A stretch of DNA of 64,000 bases, taken from contig CAJQUN010000341.1 in the NCBI GenBank assembly GCA_907163345.1, positions 496,001-560,000 of the forward strand, given 5' to 3'. Of this stretch, positions 1 through 10,969 are shown one piece after another (position 1 is the first letter of the stretch; each line of letters begins with the position of its first letter). The notes under the pieces are model-generated. The model did no database searches, had not been told where the DNA came from, and saw only the letters and a list, made by a program, of their open reading frames with translations. The stretch is from Haberlea rhodopensis. Lineage: Eukaryota > Streptophyta > Magnoliopsida > Lamiales > Gesneriaceae. The position numbers and the translations under genes are program-made.

Positions 1-2
1 CT

Positions 3-2053
3 TGTGATATCCCCGAAATAATTAATTACAATTGGACGTTAATTATGTTTATGTGATTTTTATGGTGATAATTAATATTGGTGTTGGCATTAATTATCTT
101 GGTGAAATGCTTAGTCACATGGTGGGAGTGACCCGGTAGAGCATTTCGGGGTGCATGTTATCATGTTGAGTAATTGGGGATTTTAATGGTTAATTGAAAT
201 GGTTTGTGATTATTTGGGAGAATCATGTTTTAATTGTGATTTTGGTACATTATGGTAAAATGCTTTTTAAATATCATGTTGGGGTGTTTTATACACCATG
301 GAATTGTGGGGTGTAATTTAATTAAAACCCAACCCACTTATACCCCAATCCCCCCTTATACCTTCATTTTCTACTTTCCCCTTTTAACTCATCCAAAACC
401 CTTCTCTACCTCACATTTTCGAAACTTGGTAAAGAGGTGAAGAGAAATCTTTCCAAAAGTTGGATTTGTGGAGTTTATTGGGTGATTTGGAGTCCCCAAG
501 AGGTATGGATGCCTCCTTGTTGTTTTTGTTGTGTTTGGTTTGAGTTTGTTGTGGTTTTGTATGGATTTGAAATGGGTTTTTATGGGTTGGTATTATTTGA
601 GTTGAAGGTTGGATTTATGGTAGCTTTAAGGTGTATTTTGAAGGTATATGTTGTTATTTATGTTGTTGGTTTGATGGTTTAAGTGTTGGTATGGATTGGA
701 AGGAATTTTGGAGCAAAAATGGAGGATTTTCGGGTTACAGGGGTTGGCGATCGATCGCCCATTTCAGGCGATCGATCGCGCACAGGCAGTAGGCTTTTGG
801 AACGCCTGGCGATCGATCGCCACTCTTGGGCGATCGATCGGAGAGGCTGGCAATCGATCGCCAAAGCCAAAAAAATTCAGGATCGGACAGTGTGATCTTG
901 CGATCGATCGGCCCCTCGCGGCGATCGATCGCGAGATACAAAATGTGGTGTTTTTGAATATTTTGTCGAATTTTTGGGTATTGGACTATTATTGACTCCT
1001 AATATTGATTTGTGTGAATGTGTAGAACCATCACAGGTGGCCACACAGCTTAGGAGATAAAGTCCACAACACATCACATTTTGGGACTAAGGTACGTAGT
1101 GAGACATACGGGCATTGAACGGTAAAACGTATTTATTACACTTTGAATTGGTTATGCACTATGGTTGCACACATGGAATTGATTATGCATTGTGGTTGCA
1201 TATTGTTTATGCATCATGGATTGCATACATGGTTGGTCATGTATTTTGGTTGCATGTGTATATTGGATGCATTGTTGCATGTGATTGTGAGTCGGGATTT
1301 ATATTCCAGTGATGGAGAATACTTGCCGCCAGTGGCGTAGCGATGTGAATACTTGCCGCTGTCATACCGTAGCGATGAGAGAATATTTACCGCTAATATG
1401 AAGCGAAGAACACGACCGCTGTCATATTTATAGCGAGGGATATTAGTGCCGCTGGTATTGTCTAAGCGAGGGGTATTTCCGCTGTCATGTTAACGCGATG
1501 GGTACTATGCCACTGATATAATAGGACTCGGGAATTGAACACGGAATATATGGGAATCGGTGCATGTCATGACATACATTATTGATAATATAATCTATTG
1601 GTTATAATGTGGTACAGGGACAACCCAAGGGAGCATTTAAATGTGTTACATACAGGAAGTGAATCACATTTACTATTTATGCATTTGAATTGCTATCATA
1701 TTATTGAATTGCTATCATATTATTGTGAATATGATTTTGTACATGCTCATGGTTTTGGGGGTTGATCCTGTAGGTACTTTTGGGCGGAAGTACTAAGGCG
1801 AGTTGGTGCGGTGAGCTAGTGAGGAGTGCTCTTGGTAGCAGGCACATTCTTTTGTATAGTATCTACTCTAGGAGTAGTGTAAAGCTATAGGATTAACATT
1901 CATTGGATGGGAATGTAATTAATCCATTTTGAAACTTTATTTTGGTACTGTAACCTAATAGCTCAAGGCACCAACACAACTTTTATACTCCGTTTATGCA
2001 TGAAAATTTTAATTACGCCTTTAATCCGCATTTAAGGAACTAGGGTCCTTACA
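3..2053 (+). repeat. T1 5' LTR (2051 bp)
   Basis: Begins TGTGATATCC and ends GGGTCCTTACA just before the PBS. In order it holds: an AT-rich promoter-like stretch; a donor-like AG|GTATGG at 503; an array of GATCGATC palindromes (749-930); an acceptor-like CACAG at 1032-1036; a donor-like AAG|GTACGT at 1092; alternating CCGCT and AGCG motifs (1325-1510); and an acceptor-like CTGTAG ending at 1773. Relative to sibling LTRs it lacks one palindrome unit near 852, apparently lost by recombination between adjacent palindromes. Confidence 0.93.
749..930 (+). repeat. GATCGATC palindrome array in T1 5' LTR
   Basis: Sites at 749, 770, 811, 832, 852 (AATCGATC), 902 and 923; steps 21, 41, 21, 20, 50, 21. 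One unit is missing compared with LTR G. Confidence 0.92.
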
Positions 2054-2057
2054 TTAG

Positions 2058-2069
2058 TGGTATCAGAGC
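2058..2069 (+). other. T1 primer binding site
   Basis: TGGTATCAGAGC, complementary to the 3' end of plant initiator tRNA-Met, four bases after the LTR end. It is used for minus-strand DNA priming. Confidence 0.93.
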
Positions 2070-2253
2070 AGTGGTTAGAGAACCCAGGAATGAGTGAAGG
2101 GTAGCCTTAGCAAGGTTGGCTAGGTGTTTACATTGGGCATGTTTATGCATATTGGTGTATAAATTGTTATACTAACATGCTTATTATCATTATGTTATCT
2201 AACGGCATAACATATATATTGTTTGGAATTGTTGTTAACCTTTGTATTACAGC

Positions 2254-4053
2254 ATGGCGGATATGAATGTGGAGAACCCCAATGAAGGAGTGGGTGATGT
2301 TGGAAGCGTGAACGCTAGCATTGGTCAGACAAATTCTTTACCTCCACCTGCTGTGGGCATGGAGCCGGTAGCTCAGTTGCTTTTACCAGGGGAGCTTAGT
2401 CTGAGTCAGTTCCTAACTTTCCACCCGCCTATGTTTGAGGGAACAGAAACAGGAGAAGAGGCCGAGGAGTGGCTAGAGAGATTAGAACAGATATTTGTAT
2501 CTGCGCCGTGTGCTAGGACGGCTTGGTTAAGACTGGCAGAATTCCAACTGGCAAAGAAGTCTTCCATGTGGTGGAAGACGACTGTAATGGAATTGAGGGC
2601 ACAAGGAATGGTAATCGACTGGACTTTGTTTCGGACTCGGTTTCTAAACCTATATTTTTCTGCGGCGGCTAGGCAAACAAAGGAGGATGAATTCACAATC
2701 TTGAAACAGGGGAGCATGTCGGTCTCGGACTATGCCATGCATTACTCGTCCTTGTTGAGGTATGTTCCCCACATTGCAACAAATGGGCATGCCAAGATGA
2801 GGCACTTTCTAAAGGGGCTGCGACCGGAACTTTTTGATCGGGTTATCTCCAACAACCCCACTTCTTTTGATGATGCTCTCACTAGAGCAGAACTAGCAGA
2901 GATCGGAGTCAGTGCTTACCCGGACGTTGCACCCCCACAAGTCCCACCGCCGAGGCCAATGTCTAATAATCTGAGGCCACGAGGAGAATCATTCAAGCGT
3001 CGTGGGGCCTCTTCCTCATCTTCTCGGTTTGGTGGGAGACGAATTGATAACAGGAGGGGCGGTGCGCCTAGCAACAGAGGGCAGACTCAGGCAAGTAGGA
3101 GTGGAGTGGTGAAGTGTCATTTTTGTGGAGGACCACACCACATGCGAGACTGTACTGCTTGTTATAAATGTGGCAAGATGGGCCACATATCTCGGTTCTG
3201 TCAGAATGGTGATGGTCAGGTGGATCTTAGAGGAGGTAGAGGGAGGTTTTCTACCGGGACAGTACAGCAGAGGCCGCCGATGGTGCCTCGACAGATGGGA
3301 GCACAGGTTATGGGGCCACCTCAGGGACAGGTCTATGCATTCACCAGGGAGCAGGCCGATGCAGCTCCAGAAGAGGTTATAGCTGGTACGTGCCTACTAT
3401 TTACATTTTCCGCCTTTATTTTGATAGACACAGGTGCTTCGCACTCCTTCGTGTCTGCGGACTTTGTGGCGAGACATCATATGTGCACGTCTCCGTTACC
3501 CACGTCTCTATTGGTCTCGACACCCACTGGGAAGAGAGTTGTTGCTGACCGGTTTCTGATGGACTGCCTCATTTATTTTGAGGGCAATGAGATAAAGGCA
3601 GATTTGATTGTTTTGGGTATGTCAGATTTTGACTGCATTGTGTGCATCGACATTCTGAACAGATATCAGGCAGTGGTGGATTGTCGGCAGAGGACAGTTC
3701 GGTTCAGATCTGGTTTGGGAGTTCAGTGGACCTTTTATGGCAACGGATCTCGTGCGAAGATTCCGTTGATTTCGGCGATCAAGATGTCCCAATTGTTGGA
3801 ACGTGGACACACAGGCTATCTCATCTATGCCGTGGACACGTTGGGTAAGGGTAAAGAGTTAAAAGTTGAGGACGTGCCTGTGGTAGCAGAATTTGCTGAT
3901 GTGTTCCCGGAGGAGATTCCAGGATTCCCACCGGCTAGGGAAGTCGAGTTTGGGATTGAGTTATTACCGGGAACATCCGCTATCTCTCGTGCACCTTACC
4001 GGATGGCACCGGCGGAGTTGAGGGAATTGAAGGAGCAGTTACAGGAACTCTAA
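2254..4053 (+). pseudogene. gag: T1 gag-protease (N-terminal part of broken gag-pol)
   Basis: The open frame runs upstream to 2242, but the natural start is the ATG at 2254 (MADMNVEN), at the same place as in T2 and T3. The gag capsid domain covers about residues 60-210 and is followed by a basic Arg/Gly-rich segment. Two zinc knuckles follow near 3115-3200: CHFCGGPHHMRDC, with the shortened CX2CX3HX4C spacing, then CYKCGKMGHISRFC, the usual CX2CX4HX4C. The pepsin-type protease has DTGASHSF near residue 391. The protease flap-side motif reads IVCID where siblings have a Gly before Ile-Asp, a likely damaging change. The frame ends at 4051-4053 because about five bases are missing relative to siblings in the linker to RT. 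Confidence 0.92.
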
Positions 4054-4054
4054 A

Positions 4055-5464
4055 GGATATATACGCCCTAGCGTATCTCCTTGGGGCGCACCAGTTCTTT
4101 TTGTGAAGAAGAAAGATGGCTCGATGCGTTTGTGCATCGATTACCGGCAACTGAATAAGGCCACAGTGAAGAACAAGTATCCTCTCCCAAGGATTGATGA
4201 TCTGTTTGACCAGTTGCAAGGTACCAAACTTTATAGCAAGATTGATTTGAGATCCGGGTATCACCAAATTCGAGTCAGGGAGGAGGATGTGCAGAAGACA
4301 GCATTTCGGACTCGGTATGGACACTACGAGTTCTTAGTGATGCCGTTCGGAGTGACGAACGCCCCGGCTGTCTTTATGAGCTTGATGAATCGGGTATTCC
4401 AACCCTATCTGGATCAGTTCGTCATTGTGTTTATTGACGATATACTCATCTACTCCCGGAGCGAGGAAGAGCATGTGAAACACTCGAGGACGGTGCTCCA
4501 GATCCTCAGAGATCACCAGTTATATGCCAAACTCAGTAAGTGTGAGTTCTGGTTGAGCAGTGTGGTATTTCTGGGGCATGTCATATCTAGCAGTGGGATT
4601 TCAGTGGACCCCAGGAAGATTGAGGCGGTGATGGAGTGGGCTGCACCCACTTCTGTGCCCGAGATTCGGAGTTTTCTTGGTTTGGCTGGCTATTACCGAC
4701 GCTTTGTCGAGGGTTTTTCTAAGATTGCTAAGCCACTGACTCAATTGACTCAAAAGGGAGTGCCCTTCTTTTGGTCTGATGCTTGCGAGGAGAGTTTCCA
4801 AGAGTTGAAGCACCGATTGACGACGACACCGGTATTAGTGATTCCTACGGAGAACAAGAGGTTTGTTCTATATACTGACGCACCACTTCAGGGCTTGGGA
4901 TGTGTATTGATGCAAGATAAGCACGTTGTAGCTTATGCATCGAGGCAGTTGAAGCCGCATGAGGCTAGATACCCGGTTCATGATTTGGAGTTGGCGGCTA
5001 TTATCTTTGCCCTGAAGATTTGGAGGCACTATTTGTATGGTACATCTTTTACCATATATACGGATCACAAGAGCCTGAAATTCTTGTTTACTCAGGCAGA
5101 GTTGAATATGCGTCAGAGGAGATGGATGGATTTGCTCAAAGACTATGACTGTGAAATAGAGTACCATCCCGGGAAAGCCAATTTGATAGCCGACGCCTTG
5201 AGTCGGAAGGTGAAGAACACTGCTGAAGATGTCATGCATTTGTCGGCTATGATGACTTCTTATTGCCATCTGGGCTATGACTTCGATGTGGACGCATCGC
5301 CAGTTTGGGTATCGACTTTATTGGCTGAGCCAGATATCTATGAGAACATCAGGAGAGCTCAGAGGGCAGATGATGAGGTTCAGAGATGGTCATCATTAGT
5401 ACTTCAGGGTCAGCCATCGAAGTTCAGAGTGGCTGAGGACGGTTCTTTGAGACTTGGTAACTGA
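4055..5464 (+). pseudogene. pol: T1 reverse transcriptase and RNase H fragment
   Basis: Continuation of gag-pol in the next frame, with a first internal Met at 4103. RT fingers and palm are clear (KKKDGSMRLCIDYRQLNKAT, then FIDD, the catalytic YXDD equivalent, near 4430). The RT thumb leads into RNase H, with the catalytic Asp of LYTDAPLQGLG near 4870 and the TDHKSLKFL motif near 5060. The frame closes at TGA 5462-5464, where T2 and T3 have Arg (NRWVVP context), a one-base nonsense change at a CpG. No independent start is likely; this is a piece of a polyprotein. Confidence 0.92.
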
Positions 5465-6769
5465 TGGGTAGTTCCATGTACGCCAGAGTTGCGTAAAGGG
5501 ATCTTGGAACGGGCTCACAGTAGCCGATTAAGTATCCACCCAGGAGGGAGGAAGATGTATAAAGACTTGTGTGATCAGTTCTGGTGGAAGCGGATGAAAC
5601 GTGATGTGATCGTTTTTGTCAAGAAGTGTTTGATCTGTCAGCAGGTTAAGGCAGAGAGGCAGAGACCCGGTGGCGAAATGAGGAGCTTAGAGATACCGGA
5701 GTGGAAGTGGGAACACATATCTATGGACTTTGTGACCCACATGCCGAGGACTACTTCAGGTTGTGATGCCATTTGGGTGATCATTGACAGGCTGACGAAG
5801 GTGGCTCACTTCATCCCCTACAGTATGACGTACACATACTTGAGGATGGCTCAGTTGTATGTCCGGGACATAGTGAGACTGCATGGGATTCCAGTGTCTA
5901 TTGTGTCTGACAGAGATCCCCGGCTCACATCTCATTTCTGGGGAGGCTTACAGTCAGCTTTGGGCACTGAGGTGAGATTGAGTACGGCTTATCATCCTCA
6001 GACGGATGGTCAGACTGAGCGCACTATACAGACGCTCGAGGACATGCTACGGGCGTGTATACTAGAATTTGATGCCTCATGGCAAGATTCTTTGGCCTTG
6101 GTAGAGTTTTCATACAACAACAGCTATCAGGCGAGTATTCAGATGGCTCCGTTTGAGGCTTTGTATGGTAGGCGTTGTAGGTCGCCATTATACTGGGATG
6201 ACTTGACCAGTAAAGCTGTGGGAGGACCCGAACTGATTCGGGATATGGAGGATAAGATAAAGCTTATCCGTCAGAAAATGAAGGCAGCCCAGGACAGGCA
6301 GGCAGCCTATGCGAATAAACGGCGGAGACCGTTGGAATTTCAGTTGGGAGACAGGGTCTTTTTGAAGATCTCACCTTTCAGGGGTGTGGTTCGGTTTGGT
6401 ATGCGTGGTAAATTGTCTCCGAGGTATGTGGGACCGTATGAGATCTTGCAGCGCATCGGTACCTTGGCGTACCGTTTGGCACTACCACCGTCGTTGTCTG
6501 GTATTCACGACGTGTTTCATGTATCTATGCTACGGAAATATGAGCCAGATCCGTCGCATGTATTGCAGCCTTCTGAGGTTCAGTTGGATTCTGATGTATC
6601 GTACGAGGAACGGCCAGTCAGGATTTTGGACAGGGCTGATCGCAGACTCCGGAATAAAGTAATACTGATGATCAAGGTTCAATGGGATCGCAGGGGTGTC
6701 GAGGAGGCCACGTGGGAGACGGAGCGGCACATGATGCAGCACTACCCGGAGTTATTTTCTGGTATGTAG
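5465..6769 (+). pseudogene. pol: T1 integrase with chromodomain-like tail
   Basis: Same frame as the RT piece, after the TGA. An HHCC zinc-binding domain lies around 5510-5650 (HSSRLSIHPGG, then CLICQQVK). The DDE core has Asp in SMDFVTH (near 5725), Asp in VSDRDPR (near 5910) and Glu in GQTERTIQ (near 6015). A GPY/F motif (VGPYEILQ) lies near 6430. The last 60 residues hold the chromodomain-type sequence IKVQWDRRGVEEATWE near 6675. The domain looks intact but cannot be translated with the upstream part. Confidence 0.92.
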
Positions 6770-6826
6770 TTTATGTTTGGTTTCTATTTGGGTAAGTGCA
6801 TGCGATTTCGGGGTTGAAATCTTATA

Positions 6827-6839
6827 AGTAGGGGAGTAT
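6827..6839 (+). other. T1 polypurine tract
   Basis: AGTAGGGGAGTAT abuts the TG of the 3' LTR; plus-strand primer site. Confidence 0.85.
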
Positions 6840-7744
6840 TGTGATATCCCCGAAATAATTAATTACAATTGGACGTTAATTATGTTTATGTGATTTTTAT
6901 GGCGATAATTAATATTGGTGTTGGCATTAATTATCTTGGTGAAATGCTTAGTCACATGGTGGGAGTGACCCGGTAGAGCATTTCGGGGTGCATGTTATCA
7001 TGTTGAGTAATTGGGGATTTTAATGGTTAATTGAAATGGTTTGTGATTATTTGGGAGAATCATGTTTTAATTGTGATTTTGGTACATTATGGTAAAATGC
7101 TTTTTAAATATCATGTTGGGGTGTTTTATACACCATGGAATTGTGGGGTGTAATTTAATTAAAACCCAACCCACTTATACCCCAATCCCCCCTTATACCT
7201 TCATTTTCTACTTTCCCCTTTTAACTCATCCAAAACCCTTCTCTACCTCACATTTTCGAAACTTGGTAAAGAGGTGAAGAGAAATCTTTCCAAAAGTTGG
7301 ATTTGTGGAGTTTATTGGGTGATTTGGAGTCCCCAAGAGGTATGGATGCCTCCTTGTTGTTTTTGTTGTGTTTGGTTTGAGTTTGTTGTGGTTTTGTATG
7401 GATTTGAAATGGGTTTTTATGGGTTGGTATTATTTGAGTTGAAGGTTGGATTTATGGTAGCTTTAAGGTGTATTTTGAAGGTATATGTTGTTATTTATGT
7501 TGTTGGTTTGATGGTTTAAGTGTTGGTATGGATTGGAAGGAATTTTGGAGCAAAAATGGAGGATTTTCGGGTTACAGGGGTTGGCGATCGATCGCCCATT
7601 TCAGGCGATCGATCGCGCACAGGCAGTAGGCTTTTGGAGCGCCTGGCGATCGATCGCCACTCTTGGGCGATCGATCGGAGAGGCTGGCGATCGATCGCGC
7701 CATTTGTGGCGATCGATCGCATTTAAGAAACTAGGGTCCTTACA
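6840..7744 (+). repeat. T1 3' LTR with about 1.15-kb internal deletion (905 bp)
   Basis: Nearly identical to the first 850 bases of the 5' LTR (I see about two substitutions). It then jumps from the sixth GATCGATCGC palindrome straight to the last 25 bases of the LTR (7720-7744). The lost part holds the mini-exon, the GTACGT motif and the hairpin array. It keeps the palindrome unit that the 5' LTR lost, so the two LTRs suffered independent deletions at palindromes. Confidence 0.9.
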
Positions 7745-7848
7745 ATGCTCACCGCATAATTATACATTTCCCAACCATAATAATAATCATAACACCATAA
7801 TTAATATTAGAAGCCATAAAGCACATGATTAATTTCAGGGATATCACA
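7745..7848 (-). repeat. LTR start fragment hit by T1
   Basis: Read on the minus strand it begins TGTGATATCCCTGAAA like other LTRs here and runs about 100 bp before T1 interrupts it. The rest would lie left of the window. No PPT follows at 7849, so it is probably from a solo LTR. Confidence 0.6.
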
Positions 7849-7890
7849 TAGACCGCCATATCAGCGACCTCCACCACCGCCAGTGCATGC
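7849..7890. other. unassigned 42-bp spacer
   Basis: Short CCACC-rich stretch between two LTR pieces; nothing recognisable. Confidence 0.4.
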
Positions 7891-9723
7891 TCCTTAAGTG
7901 AAGATTTAGGTACAATAAGAACTAAGCATGCATAAATCAGAGTATAAAATTCATGTTGAGGCTTGAGCTTTAAGGAATTACATGCCAAACTAAGAACTTC
8001 CAAAATGGATTAATTACATTCCCAGTTAAATGAATGTTAATCCTATAGTTTCGCACTACTCCTAGAGTAGAGACTATACAAAAGAATTCCAACATCCTAT
8101 CCAAAAGCACTCCTTAAGTTCACCGCATCAACCCCGGTCCATAGTCCTTTATGCCTCAAAATGTACCTACAGGAACAACCCCACCATGAGCATATACATC
8201 ATTCATCAACAAAACTCAAGGACAATAATATAAATAATTGCATGAAACATTTATCTTGTATACTCCCTGAGTTGTCGCATTGACATACTTTCATCGGTCG
8301 TTCCTGTTCCATAACTCATGTACATAGTCATTAGTTCATAATATGAGTGTTCGACTCCGTATTTCATTCACATACAACGATACCCATCAATAATCACTTA
8401 TCCAATACAATTATTCCGGTCTTGTTATAACAGCGGTATTTTAGTACCCCTCGCTTCGACATATAGAGGCATCATATGATACCTCTCACTTCGACATGAC
8501 AGCGGCATAACCATCGCTTCGACATGACAGCGGCAAATATCATAATTCCATCGCTTCATATGACAGCGGCAAGTACTATATCCTTCGCTCGAATATAACA
8601 ACCACCGGAACCTCAATCATTCTCAAACACATAACAATGCACATTGCACAAATCCAATAGCATAATTGCATCACCAATTGCTCGTACGTCTCATTACGTA
8701 CCTTTCTTCCAAAAGTGGAGATGTCGTAGGACTTTATCTCATTTGTTGTGTGACCACCTATGGATGGTTCTACACATTCACACAAACCAATATTAGAAGC
8801 CAATAATAGTCCGATACCAAAAATCCCATAAAATAACCAAAACACACATTCTGGCATCTCGCGATCGATCGCTATTGGGTCCCGATCGATCGCGAGGTCC
8901 AGCAGCCCTGAATGCCAAATTCTAGCGATAGGCGAACGATCGCCATTTTTGGGGCGATCGATCGCTCGCCTCACCGATCGATCGCCCCAACATGGCGATC
9001 GATCGCCAATCACTGCGATTGGCTACTGCCCGCGTGCGATCGATTGCTCCATTTTGGGCGATCGATCGCCGCTATCTGCACTTCGAAATTTCACCATTTT
9101 TGCACCTCAAACTTTCCCCAAATTCTACCAACTCAAATACCATTAAACCAACAACATAAAAACACCATAAACCTTCAATAAACACCTTAATACCACCAAA
9201 AATCCAATACCCAACCAAATACAACACAACCCCAAAACAAACACATTTCAAAACTCAAATACAAACTCAAATCAAAACCAAACATCATAAAAACAACAAG
9301 GAAGAATCCATACCCGTTTTAGACTTCAAATCCTATCAAGAATCTCACAAATGAAGCTTTTGCAAAGGTTTCTCTTCCTCCTTCTTGCCAAAATCGGGTT
9401 TGGGGGTTTTTGGGTAGGGTTGGGAGAGTTGTTTGATAAAGAGTGGTGGGAGGGGTGAGGTAGTGGGTTATAAGGGGGGTTAAATTAAAACATGTACCCC
9501 ATAATTAGAATGATGTATAAAATATCCTGAACATGATATTTTAAAAGCATTTTCCAAGAATGCACCAAAACTCCAATAAAATATGCTTTACCAGGTCACG
9601 CCCACCATGTGACTAAGCATTTCACCATATTAATTAATTCCAACACTAAATTAATTAACACCATAAATATTACATAAACATAATTATTGTTCTAATGCAC
9701 ATAATCATTTCGGGGATATCACA
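7891..9723 (-). repeat. LTR H, Tekay-like family, truncated at its 3' end
   Basis: On the minus strand it starts TGTGATATCCCCGAAA at 9723. It shows the shared layout: the eight-site palindrome array (8863-9067), AAGGTACGTAATGAGACGTACGAGC (8684-8707), CGCT/AGCG motifs (8430-8590) and a CCTGTAG|GTAC acceptor-like site near 8165. It also keeps the near-palindrome CTACTCCTAGAGTAG near 8060. It stops at 7891, in the motif that lies about 15 bases from the end of sister LTRs, so the terminal CA is lost. Confidence 0.8.
8863..9067 (-). repeat. GATCGATC palindrome array in LTR H
   Basis: Eight sites start at 8863, 8884, 8934 (one mismatch), 8956, 8976, 8997, 9038 and 9060. Steps are 21, 50, 22, 20, 21, 41 and 22 bp, the same order as in LTRs G, D and T2. 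Confidence 0.9.
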
Positions 9724-9732
9724 GATACAATT

Positions 9733-10969
9733 TGTAAGGACCCCCGTGCCATTAACCCGTTATTAGTGTATTAATCCAAGCATTTAGTGCATGTAATCAT
9801 ACATGTAAGGGAAACCCACTTGTCATCATAGCAAATCATGCCAATAATAAAATTTCTTTACATTATTCCATATAATGTCTAATTTTTCCCCAACCAAGTC
9901 CACATACATATCATGCACCATTATAATACACTAACATGTTCTCATTTCATTTAGCAATTCCATAAATAATTGTATGCAACTCGTAAATGAAGAAAGAAAG
10001 GCCCCTGCCTTTTTATACATACCATATACACATAATAGTGCTCACATGCGAGAATCAAATAAACATGTGTGTATCAAATGTATAAAACACGGTGCTCAAT
10101 ACCGTTACTGGTACTTCGATCCCTGGAAGCACCTCCATTCCATAGCTCGAGCTCAACTCCAAAGCCATCGATGTACCTAATCACCTGCTCCAACAGAGAC
10201 AGCCCCACACGGGGTGAGCATTTTACAAAAATGTAAATGCTATGAAATATAAAAGATGCTCCCTGGATGGTATCATCCTCATCCGGGATTCTCTATACTG
10301 TCCCTGTTCTCAAAATAGCTGAAACCATCAAATTCCCAAATGCCAGTTAATCATTACATTGATTAACAAATCCATTTGCCACATACCGATATCATAGTCA
10401 ATAATATCAAATCATTAAACAATGATTACAAATATTCTATATATCTCACTTATGGTTCCATAGTTCTATCTCATTGCTCGCTCTACAATAGCGGCATTTC
10501 ATTCTCACGCATGCTCAACAGCAGTGGCATCATAACTGATGTTCGCTCAAAGGCGACAGCATCCCAATCATTGCTCGCTCAAAAGCGGCACCATATAATT
10601 CCCGATGCATGTATATTCATTTGTAGCAATTACCATAAACCATGTATTTCAGTATCCATTTATTGCTAATACCATATACCATGCATTCCCATATACATTT
10701 ATTGCAATATGGTGTACCATGCACTCAACAATTGTAATTACAAAAAGGGCTATGCTCGTACGTTATACGTACCTTATATTCCCGTAGTTCGAATCCAATC
10801 TTGCCTTGGTCCCGTGACCGATGAATTATGTGCTAAACACGATTAAAAATCCACAATTAATCTCAATCATGCAACCACGTGCCTAAGCACGTTCACAAAC
10901 CCCAATTTTATCGTCATCCATGACGATTAACCATTTTAAAAGACCCCTTGCGAAGCATGCATCGAAAAA
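9733..10969 (-). repeat. NB 3' LTR, outer piece
   Basis: Starts TGTAAGGACCCCCGTGCC. Matches 36450-37035 plus 39822-40510, except for a short deletion at 10229. It carries AAGGTACGTATAACGTACGAGCAT on the minus strand (10753-10776). NA interrupts it at an A-run (10965-10969); the sequence resumes at 22069. Confidence 0.85.

Larger units (their letters stand above)
3..7744 (+). mobile_element. T1: Ty3/Gypsy Tekay-like LTR retrotransposon, degenerate
   Basis: Complete outline of a chromovirus: a 5' LTR starting TGTGATATCC, a PBS matching the 3' end of initiator tRNA-Met, gag-PR-RT-RNaseH-INT order, a PPT at 6827-6839 and a 3' LTR ending CCTTACA. The internal domain is 2054-6839. The 3' flank begins atgct (7745-7749) and the only two bases before the 5' LTR are ct, which fits a 5-bp TSD. 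The reading frame is broken by a short deletion near 4050 and a TGA at 5462-5464, so the copy cannot make a full polyprotein. The C-terminal chromodomain-like tail is why I choose Tekay/Del; that clade call is from memory of the family and was not tested by a tree. Confidence 0.93.

Noticed and set aside
683..995. Open frames in several LTRs encoding repeated GDRSP / AIDR / RSIA peptides on both strands
   Set aside because: They are translations of the GATCGATC palindromes, which read alike on both strands. No start context or conservation of frame between LTRs.
2058..2069. tRNA gene at the TGGTATCAGAGC sites
   Set aside because: Only the 12-13 bases complementary to the tRNA 3' end are present, next to an LTR; it is a PBS.
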